This document shows, in pieces, positions 1 to 4,670 of a stretch of DNA of 5,747 nt. Both the position numbers and the translations under genes were made by a program. The stretch spans positions 1 to 5,747 of the forward strand of contig JAEZQN010000003.1 of the NCBI GenBank assembly GCA_023441145.1, in the 5' to 3' direction. The notes under the pieces were generated by a model. The model saw only the letters and a list, made by a program, of their open reading frames with translations. It made no database searches and was not told the DNA's origin. The stretch's first letter is position 1, and the number at the start of each line of letters is the position of its first letter. The DNA comes from Bacillota bacterium. GTDB lineage: Bacteria; Bacillota; Clostridia; Lachnospirales; Lachnospiraceae.

Positions 1-100
1 GGCCAATGCACAGCAAAAGGTGAAGGAAGTTGCTGATTATATTACACTAAGTAACGATAACAACGGAGTTGCTCATGTAATCAAAGAGTTCATGCTTTAA
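1..100 (+). CDS. C-terminal fragment of an unidentified protein
   Basis: An open frame enters from the left edge (first full codon at 2-4) and ends at TAA 98-100, giving 32 residues that begin ANAQQKVKEVADYI and end GVAHVIKEFML. The frame is the only one of the three forward frames that stays open to this point. The tail looks like two amphipathic helices around an SNDNNG turn. Such helical ends are common in GT-B glycosyltransferases, but 32 residues are too few to assign a family and I do not name a function. No terminator hairpin follows before the next gene, so read-through into the small gene at 183 is possible. Confidence 0.6.
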   Translation, partial: ANAQQKVKEVADYITLSNDNNGVAHVIKEFML

Positions 101-102
101 TT

Positions 103-118
103 TTGTATTATAATACAA
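103..118. repeat. 16-bp perfect palindrome over a TATAAT hexamer
   Basis: TTGTATTATAATACAA equals its own reverse complement. It lies 2 bp after the upstream stop codon and 64 bp before the small gene at 183. TATAAT at 109-114 sits inside it and could be a -10 box, although no good -35 hexamer is seen 16-18 bp upstream (86-91 reads GAGTTC). As RNA it would form only a weak A/U hairpin with no U-tract, so a terminator role is unlikely. A dimeric repressor operator over a -10 box is the best reading, by inference only. Confidence 0.45.
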
Positions 119-136
119 TGCATAAAATAGCCGACT

Positions 137-183
137 TAGATGAATCCTAATCATAAGAAAAACAAGTTAGGAGGACTCATCTA
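137..183 (+). promoter_or_regulatory. Possible RBS-sequestering hairpin ahead of the small gene
   Basis: TAGATGA (137-143) is complementary to TCATCTA (177-183), and TCCTAA (145-150) to TTAGGA (167-172). Together they make a 13-bp stem with an asymmetric internal loop (144 against 173-176) and a 16-nt apical loop. The 3' strand holds most of the Shine-Dalgarno AGGAGG (169-174) and ends on the A of the start codon at 183. If the transcript starts near 120, folding would hide the ribosome binding site. Base pairing is seen directly; a regulatory role is inferred. Confidence 0.45.
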
Positions 184-371
184 TGGAAGAATATAAGCAT
201 AGCGAGCAAGACTTTAATGCTTTAAGTGTAAATATTGATAAAAACACCTGTGACTATTACGAGAATCTGTATAGTATCCCAACTAGCTCCATGGTAGATA
301 ACATTTACTCGGAAGCAGAATATGGAAATTATAAAAATATATATGAAAGGGTAGATCCAAACTGCCCATAG
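183..371 (+). CDS. Small tyrosine-rich acidic protein of unknown function (62 aa)
   Basis: I do not recognise this protein. It begins at ATG 183 with a strong AGGAGG 8 nt upstream and ends at TAG 369-371, followed within 10 nt by an intrinsic terminator, so it has the layout of a genuine gene. Eight of its 62 residues are tyrosine (4, 25, 26, 30, 42, 47, 50, 54), spaced through the second half in motifs such as CDYYENLY and YGNYKNIY. There are two cysteines (23 and 61), the second inside a PNCP C-terminus. It is acidic, has no signal peptide and no membrane segment, and looks mostly disordered or loosely helical. Tyrosine-rich small proteins occur among spore coat components and modified peptide precursors, but nothing in the neighbourhood (no maturase or transporter dedicated to it) supports either. 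A promoter is not clear: TATAAT at 109-114 or TAAAAT at 123-128 could serve. Confidence 0.75.
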   Translation: MEEYKHSEQDFNALSVNIDKNTCDYYENLYSIPTSSMVDNIYSEAEYGNYKNIYERVDPNCP

Positions 372-373
372 AG

Positions 374-412
374 AAAAATGGGCTGTCAAGTAATTTGACA
401 AGCCCTTTTTTT
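374..412 (+). terminator. Intrinsic terminator after the small gene
   Basis: The arm GGGCTGTCAA (380-389) pairs with TTGACAAGCCC (395-405) with one bulged base and a 5-nt loop, giving a GC-topped stem followed directly by seven T residues (406-412). An A-run at 374-378 precedes it. This is a textbook rho-independent terminator on the + strand and separates the small gene from the ABC-F gene. Confidence 0.93.
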
Positions 413-424
413 ATTCCTTGTATT

Positions 425-474
425 AGAAATTCTCTTCCAATAAAAACATACGCAGGCACTCAAGAAATTCTCTT
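425..474. repeat. 12-bp direct repeat upstream of the ABC-F promoter
   Basis: AGAAATTCTCTT occurs at 425-436 and again at 463-474, 38 bp apart start to start. The second copy lies in CAAGAAATTCTCTTG (461-475), a palindrome with one mismatched pair, and its last two bases are the first two of the candidate -35 hexamer TTGTCA. Two copies of a near-palindromic word, one touching a promoter, could be binding sites for a regulator. In AT-rich DNA this may also be chance. Confidence 0.35.
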
Positions 475-501
475 GTCAGTTTTATTGATTTCGTGTAAAA
501 T
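473..501 (+). promoter_or_regulatory. Sigma-A-type promoter for the ABC-F gene
   Basis: TTGTCA (473-478) and TAAAAT (496-501) are separated by exactly 17 bp, each one mismatch from consensus. Transcription would start near 508, giving a leader of about 60 nt before the ABC-F start at 570. It lies downstream of the intrinsic terminator at 380-412, so the ABC-F gene appears to be its own transcription unit. Confidence 0.7.
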
Positions 502-537
502 AGAGCGTACTTGTGAAAATAAAGTTCGTTTAAATAA

Positions 538-570
538 ATGGAGAAACGACTAGTTAAAGGAGTTTTGTAA
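538..570 (+). other. Possible 10-codon leader ORF overlapping the ABC-F start
   Basis: ATG at 538 opens a frame coding MEKRLVKGVL that stops at TAA 568-570; the last A of that stop is the first base of the ABC-F ATG, a TAATG junction. Its position in the short leader would allow translational coupling. Against it, no Shine-Dalgarno sequence precedes 538 (upstream is GTTTAAATAA), and the AAAGGAG inside it is the ABC-F ribosome binding site. It may be chance. Confidence 0.25.
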
Positions 571-2126
571 TGAGTATACTTAATGTTACCAATTTAAGCC
601 ATGGTTTTGGAGATCGTGCTATCTTCCACGACGTTAGCTTTCGCCTTCTAAAAGGAGAACATATCGGTTTAATAGGTGCCAACGGAGAAGGAAAATCAAC
701 TTTTCTTAATATTGTAACTGGGCAGCTTATGCCAGATGAAGGTAATATAGAGTGGGCCAAAAACGTTCAGGTCGGATACCTAGACCAGCATTCCGTTTTA
801 AGTAAAGGGATGACAATTGGAGATGTGTTACGCTCCGCCTTCTCTCATTTATTCACTTTAGAGCAGAAAATGAATGACCTTTGTAATCAAATGGCTGAAG
901 CAGACGAAACCTCACTAGGTAATATTATGGAGGAATTTAGTGAGATTCAAGATACACTAGATGCTCATGATTTCTATATTATTGATACCAAGGTAGACGA
1001 AGTTGCTAGAGCCTTAGGCTTAATGGATTTAGGCCTAGACCGTGATGTTTCAGATTTAAGTGGTGGACAACGTACCAAGGTACTTCTTGCAAAGCTACTG
1101 CTACAAAAACCAGATATTCTATTATTAGATGAGCCTACCAATTATTTAGATGTGGAGCATATCGAATGGTTAAAGCGTTATTTACAGGAATACGAGAATG
1201 CCTTTATTCTGATTTCTCATGATATCCCATTTTTAAATAGTGTAATTAACTTAATTTATCATATGGAAAATCAAGAATTAAATCGCTATGTTGGAGATTA
1301 CGACAAGTTTAAAGAAGTCTATGCAATGAAAAAATCACAGCTTGAGGCAGCCTATAAACGCCAACAACAAGAAATCAGTGAATTAAAAGACTTTGTTGCA
1401 AGAAATAAAGCTAGAGTTTCCACACGAAACATGGCCATGAGCCGCCAAAAGAAACTAGATAAAATGGATGTAATAGAGCTAGCAGGGGAGCGTCCAAAGC
1501 CTGAGTTTAATTTCAAAGAGGCTCGTGCTGCAGGCCGTTATATCTTCCAAACCGAAAACCTAGTGATTGGTTATGACGAACCATTGTCTAAGCCATTAAA
1601 CCTTTCTATGGAACGAGGGCAAAAAATTGTATTAACTGGTGCCAACGGAATTGGAAAAACCACTCTATTAAAAAGTATCTTAGGTATACTTCCACCGTTA
1701 AGTGGCAAGGTACACTTAGGAGACTATTTATACAAGGGATATTTTGAACAAGAAATGACCGGAGCAAAAAATAATACCTGTATTGAAGAACTTTGGACAG
1801 AGTTTCCAGGCTACACTCAATATGAGGTACGATCTGCCCTAGCCAAATGCGGACTAACCACGAAACATATAGAAAGTCAAGTTCGTGTGTTAAGTGGTGG
1901 CGAGCAGGCTAAAGTTCGCTTATGTAAATTAATTAATAGAGAAACCAATATCCTACTATTAGACGAGCCAACGAACCATTTGGATGTAGATGCCAAGGAA
2001 GAATTAAAAAGAGCTCTAAAGGAATACAAAGGTAGTATCCTTTTAATTTGCCATGAGCCAGAATTCTACGAGGGTCTAGCTACTGAGGTGTGGGATTGTT
2101 CTAGATGGACAACTAAATTATTATAA
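570..2126 (+). CDS. yfmM: ABC-F family ATPase, YfmM-like
   Basis: This soluble protein has two ABC ATPase domains in one chain and no membrane segments, the architecture of ABC-F factors that bind the ribosomal E site. Domain 1 has Walker A GANGEGKST (36-44), signature LSGGQ (163-167), Walker B ILLLDEP with catalytic Glu188, and switch His217. A charged interdomain linker (about 240-325, including VARNKARVSTRNMAMSRQKK) is the part that reaches toward P-site tRNA in studied relatives. Domain 2 has GANGIGKTT (357-365), LSGGE (441-445), LLLDEPTNH with Glu466, and CH at 494-495 where domain 1 has SH. All ATPase residues are intact. The 518-residue length matches B. subtilis YfmM as I recall it, and the sequence reads like that subfamily rather than the known resistance proteins Vga, Lsa, Msr or VmlR. 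Function is therefore probably ribosome maintenance; antibiotic protection is not shown. The start is fixed by AAAGGAG (556-562) 7 nt upstream. It is monocistronic and converges on the signal peptidase genes. Confidence 0.93.
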   Translation: MSILNVTNLSHGFGDRAIFHDVSFRLLKGEHIGLIGANGEGKSTFLNIVTGQLMPDEGNIEWAKNVQVGYLDQHSVLSKGMTIGDVLRSAFSHLFTLEQKMNDLCNQMAEADETSLGNIMEEFSEIQDTLDAHDFYIIDTKVDEVARALGLMDLGLDRDVSDLSGGQRTKVLLAKLLLQKPDILLLDEPTNYLDVEHIEWLKRYLQEYENAFILISHDIPFLNSVINLIYHMENQELNRYVGDYDKFKEVYAMKKSQLEAAYKRQQQEISELKDFVARNKARVSTRNMAMSRQKKLDKMDVIELAGERPKPEFNFKEARAAGRYIFQTENLVIGYDEPLSKPLNLSMERGQKIVLTGANGIGKTTLLKSILGILPPLSGKVHLGDYLYKGYFEQEMTGAKNNTCIEELWTEFPGYTQYEVRSALAKCGLTTKHIESQVRVLSGGEQAKVRLCKLINRETNILLLDEPTNHLDVDAKEELKRALKEYKGSILLICHEPEFYEGLATEVWDCSRWTTKLL

Positions 2127-2171
2127 AAAAGTTGTGTCACTAACTATATAAAAATAGCTAGTGACACAACT
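2125..2171 (-). terminator. Hairpin terminator between convergent genes, oriented for the - strand operon
   Basis: GTTGTGTCACTA (2131-2142) pairs perfectly with TAGTGACACAAC (2159-2170); the stem continues past one mismatch with CTAT/ATAG, closing a 6-nt loop. Reading the - strand, the stem is followed by six T residues (the A-run 2125-2130 on the + strand), making a strong intrinsic terminator for the signal peptidase end of the operon. Reading the + strand, the stem is followed by TCCTTATCAT, a poor U-tract, so ABC-F transcripts may terminate less efficiently here. The A-run overlaps the ABC-F stop codon. Confidence 0.88.
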
Positions 2172-2187
2172 CCTTATCATACATATT

Positions 2188-2856
2188 CTAATTCACTGTT
2201 CCAAACCTATTAAAAGGCCAGATTCTTAGGCACACTCTACCCATCATGGTTTCTTTAGACACAGGTCCAATAATTCTACAATCCTGGCTAACTGCTCGAT
2301 TATCCCCCATTAGGAAGTATTCATCCTCACCTAAGGTTAATGCTTCCTCTATGATTCCAGGGTCACCCATTTCACCATCCACATACTCTTCTTCAAGCTT
2401 AGTTCCATTAATATACACTCCGTCTTCCGTCATCCAAATAGTGTCTCCAGGTAAACCAATAACACGTTTAATCCAGTACTCCCCATTGTCAAGCTGACTT
2501 CCATCAGGAGCTTCAAATACTACAATATCAAACCTGTCTGGGTTAGAAAAATAATTCGATACCTTCTCCACAAACAGCTGATCTCCCTCTACAAGCGTAT
2601 CATACATGGACTCCATAGAAACCTCGACTTTTTGTATAACAAAACGATTAAGTAATAATGCTAAACATAAGGCAGCCACAATATAAATGGCAGTGAATAA
2701 GAGTTCTCTTAACAATGATTTCTTTTTCTCAGGTTCCTTTAACGTAATAGGCTCTGACTCGTCTAAGGCATCGGGCTTAAGTTCTACTATCTCCCTAGCA
2801 AAATCATCCGCATAACCTTCTTCATCTATTTCACCTTCTGGCTTTTCATAATCCAT
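2188..2856 (-). CDS. lepB: Type I signal peptidase, divergent paralogue (222 aa)
   Basis: A membrane-anchored serine/lysine protease that removes signal peptides from exported proteins. The N-terminus has an unusually long acidic cytoplasmic tail (1-43), then EKKK, one membrane span (about 51-71), and the extracytoplasmic catalytic domain. The nucleophile is Ser83 in SMESMYDTL; the general base is Lys130 in YWIKRVIGLPGD; the C-terminal box is GDNRAVSQDCR (184-194) and carries Ser190 and Asp192. Two differences stand out. The usual VxGxSM is VSMESM here, with Met81 at the position normally Gly or Ser (two before the nucleophile), and the usual DSR is DCR. Both catalytic residues are present, so activity is expected, possibly with shifted specificity. 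The start is supported by GGGAGG (2866-2871), 9 nt upstream. It follows the other peptidase by 26 nt and ends at the operon terminator. Confidence 0.93.
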   Translation of the reverse strand: MDYEKPEGEIDEEGYADDFAREIVELKPDALDESEPITLKEPEKKKSLLRELLFTAIYIVAALCLALLLNRFVIQKVEVSMESMYDTLVEGDQLFVEKVSNYFSNPDRFDIVVFEAPDGSQLDNGEYWIKRVIGLPGDTIWMTEDGVYINGTKLEEEYVDGEMGDPGIIEEALTLGEDEYFLMGDNRAVSQDCRIIGPVSKETMMGRVCLRIWPFNRFGTVN

Positions 2857-2882
2857 GGTACCTAACCTCCCAATAAGCTTCT

Positions 2883-3437
2883 CTAATTAATTACTCCTAT
2901 TTTATTTATCGGCCAGACACGAAAAAACGCCCTACCTATAATAGAATCTTTCTTCACCAAACCCACATCGCTAGAACGACTGTCTGTACTCCTGTATCTA
3001 TTATCTCCTAATACAAAATACTCGTCCTCTCCAAGTAGTATACCATCTTCAGCAATTCCTGCTTCATATAGATACTCTTCCCCCTGTGGATCATCTAAGA
3101 CACTTCCATTGATAAACACCTGACCTTCCTTGATCTCAACAATATCTCCAGGTGTACCAATCACTCGTTTTATATAATAAGTATCTCTATTTTCTTCATA
3201 GGCTCTAAATACAATAATGTCATATAATCTTGGTCCATGCAAGCGATAACTTACTTTTTCTACCAAAAGCCCATCACCTGTGGATAGTGTATCTTGCATA
3301 GAAGGACCATCCACCTGAACATTCTGAATCACAAAGGTTCTAATTACTATGGCTATGAGAAGTGCTATAACAACATAGATTAACAGGCTTATCCATCCTC
3401 GTTCTTTCTTTTTTATGCTTCCCTCTTGTTCACTCAT
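2883..3437 (-). CDS. lepB: Type I signal peptidase, canonical form (184 aa)
   Basis: Type I signal peptidase of the Gram-positive single-anchor (Sip) kind, acting on the outer face of the cytoplasmic membrane. A short charged tail (1-14) precedes one membrane span (about 15-32). Ser46 in VDGPSMQDTL is the nucleophile, Lys90 in YYIKRVIGTPGD is the general base, and the C-terminal box GDNRYRSTDSR (144-154) carries Ser150 and Asp152. All family motifs are standard. The length of 184 fits the B. subtilis Sip range. The start has AGGGAGA (3445-3451) 7 nt upstream. Its sequence aligns with the downstream peptidase without gaps from RxFVIQ through the nucleophile, which shows that the pair are paralogues. 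It lies 66 nt after rpoZ, with a hairpin in the gap. Confidence 0.95.
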   Translation of the reverse strand: MSEQEGSIKKKERGWISLLIYVVIALLIAIVIRTFVIQNVQVDGPSMQDTLSTGDGLLVEKVSYRLHGPRLYDIIVFRAYEENRDTYYIKRVIGTPGDIVEIKEGQVFINGSVLDDPQGEEYLYEAGIAEDGILLGEDEYFVLGDNRYRSTDSRSSDVGLVKKDSIIGRAFFRVWPINKIGVIN

Positions 3438-3462
3438 CTACATATCTCCCTGTATCATGAAA

Positions 3463-3487
3463 GCACCTTCGCAAATAACGAAAGTGC
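3463..3487 (-). terminator. Hairpin between rpoZ and the signal peptidases, possible attenuator
   Basis: On the - strand GCACTTTCG (3487-3479) pairs with CGAAGGTGC (3471-3463) through nine pairs including one G-U, around a 7-nt loop. The stem is followed by only three T residues (TTTCATG), so it is at best a weak terminator; RNA processing or protection of the upstream message is equally possible. No promoter hexamers are seen between it and the peptidase start, so the peptidases probably depend on read-through. Confidence 0.4.
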
Positions 3488-3503
3488 CCTCATAAACATA
3501 TAT

Positions 3504-3743
3504 TTATTTTTCTTCTTCATCATTTACAATCTTAACGTCACTTTGGTATAATTCGTCGATTGCAATTGATAATGGCTTTGGACATTTGGCATCTACCATA
3601 GGTTCTGCACCATCAATAATTTGTCTTGCTCTCTTAGCTGTTGCTAAAACAATAGAATATCTACTGTTAACTACAGGTTGTTCTCCTGGCTCAACCTCAC
3701 TATTCACTACTGCCATTAAATCTGTATAAGATGGGTGTAACAT
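3504..3743 (-). CDS. rpoZ: DNA-directed RNA polymerase omega subunit
   Basis: Small subunit that helps the beta-prime subunit fold and join core RNA polymerase. The 79-residue protein shows the omega signature: NSRYSIVLATAKRARQI (26-42) forms the conserved helix, and KPLSIAIDELY (56-66) the second block. It ends with an acidic tail, NDEEEK. The usual start region MLHPSYTDLM is intact. The ATG at 3743-3741 lies one base after the gmk stop, and its Shine-Dalgarno AAGGAG (3753-3758, spacer 9) is inside the last codons of gmk, which implies translational coupling. Gmk next to RpoZ is a long-standing arrangement in bacteria (also seen in E. coli). Confidence 0.97.
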   Translation of the reverse strand: MLHPSYTDLMAVVNSEVEPGEQPVVNSRYSIVLATAKRARQIIDGAEPMVDAKCPKPLSIAIDELYQSDVKIVNDEEEK

Positions 3744-3744
3744 A

Positions 3745-4377
3745 TTAAAATGCTCCTTCCTTCATAGCTTTTAATTCTGCTGTTATTGCTTCTATAAAAA
3801 CTTCATTTTTCTCTACCTTTAAGTGTTGTTGCTGAATAAGCTGATGTGTGCGCTCTACACATTCCTCTAGTACGTCGTTGATTACTAGATATTCATAATG
3901 TGACATATAGCTAGCTTCCTCATATGCTCGATAAAGTCTTTGATTGATCACCTCTAAGGACTCGGTTCCTCTTCCAATCAAGCGATTCTTCAGTTCCATG
4001 ATACTTGGAGGCGTAATAAACAATAATAACGCATCCGGAAACAATTCCTTAACCTTTAGAGCACCTTGTATCTCGATTTCAAGAATAACATCCTTACCTA
4101 ACTCTAATTGTTCTTCTACATATGCCTTAGGGGTTCCATAGTAGTTCCCCACATATTCAGCCCACTCAATTAACTGGTTGTTCTCTATCATACTCTCAAA
4201 TGCATCTCTTGTCAAAAAGAAATACTCTCTACCATTCACTTCTCCTTCACGTGGAGCTCTCGTAGTAGCAGAAATAGAAAGTTGATAATCATATTTATTC
4301 AACAGGGCTTTCATTAAAGTTCCCTTACCTGCACCGGAAAATCCTGAAACAACTGTCAAAACACCTTTATTACTCAT
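3745..4377 (-). CDS. gmk: Guanylate kinase
   Basis: Cytoplasmic enzyme that phosphorylates GMP to GDP with ATP. I place the start at ATG 4377-4375 (210 aa, MSNKGVLTVV) because AAAGG (4386-4390) is 8 nt upstream. A longer frame from GTG 4386 adds three residues but would put that Shine-Dalgarno on its own start codon. Numbered from the ATG: the P-loop is GFSGAGKGT (12-20), with Phe where many family members have Pro; the GMP-binding segment is SATTRAPR (36-43) and NGREYFF (48-54); EYVGNYYGT (74-82) and EIEIQGA follow; the lid carries RLIGRGTE; the C-terminal base-binding stretch is YEYLVIND. Length is normal for the family. The first 8 nt (ATGAGTAA) overlap the end of remA. Confidence 0.97.
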   Translation of the reverse strand: MSNKGVLTVVSGFSGAGKGTLMKALLNKYDYQLSISATTRAPREGEVNGREYFFLTRDAFESMIENNQLIEWAEYVGNYYGTPKAYVEEQLELGKDVILEIEIQGALKVKELFPDALLLFITPPSIMELKNRLIGRGTESLEVINQRLYRAYEEASYMSHYEYLVINDVLEECVERTHQLIQQQHLKVEKNEVFIEAITAELKAMKEGAF

Positions 4378-4657
4378 TAATTTCACCTTTCAATACCTGG
4401 GTACTAATCTCTGAATCGCCTTTTAGATTAACACGTCCCGCAATTGTCTCTGGTAGTAAAGCGGATAACATCAGGTGACCACTATCCATTACAATCACAG
4501 CTCTGGTTCTTCTACCACAGGTGGCATCCACGGCTAGTCCATTATCTTTCGCACTTTGCACCATTCGCTTCACTGGTGCAGCTTCAGGACTAATAATTCC
4601 CACAATTCTTTCTACATTAACAATATTACCAAATCCTATGTTTATTAATCGGTTCAA
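4370..4657 (-). CDS. remA: RemA family transcriptional regulator (DUF370)
   Basis: RemA is a small DNA-binding protein that in B. subtilis activates biofilm matrix and osmoprotection genes and assembles into rings. I choose a TTG start at 4657-4655 (95 aa, MNRLINIGFGNIV) because the family normally begins just before the INIGFGNIV motif (5-13) and TAGGGTGAG (4662-4670) gives a Shine-Dalgarno 5-8 nt upstream. GTG at 4666 (98 aa) is an alternative. An ATG at 4693 would run 26 nt into yicC and add residues absent from the family. Other conserved blocks are SPEAAPVKR (23-31) and the basic ATCGRRTRAVIV (45-56), the likely DNA-contact region. After ETIAGRV the protein has a tail of about 20 residues beyond the core. 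The gene starts 10 nt after yicC ends. Confidence 0.93.
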   Translation of the reverse strand: MNRLINIGFGNIVNVERIVGIISPEAAPVKRMVQSAKDNGLAVDATCGRRTRAVIVMDSGHLMLSALLPETIAGRVNLKGDSEISTQVLKGEINE

Positions 4658-4661
4658 ATTA

Positions 4662-4670
4662 CTCACCCTA
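4662..4670 (-). promoter_or_regulatory. Ribosome binding site overlapping the yicC stop, fixing the remA TTG start
   Basis: The - strand reads TAGGGTGAG; its first three bases are the yicC stop codon and AGGGTGAG is a good match to the 16S anti-Shine-Dalgarno. It is spaced for TTG at 4657, and too close to the GTG at 4666, which lies inside it. Confidence 0.6.

Noticed and set aside
554..760. 68-residue - strand open frame
   Set aside because: It lies wholly opposite the ABC-F 5' end, which has intact Walker A in the other strand, and it has no family motif.
570..2126. ABC-F gene as an antibiotic resistance determinant
   Set aside because: The sequence resembles the housekeeping YfmM-type subfamily, and there is no mobile element, resistance neighbour or composition shift.
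2246..2497. 83-residue + strand open frame
   Set aside because: Shadow of the signal peptidase gene on the opposite strand; composition is low-complexity Ser/Pro/Ile, as expected from antisense reading.
3944..4141. 65-residue + strand open frame
   Set aside because: Antisense to gmk with no recognisable domain.
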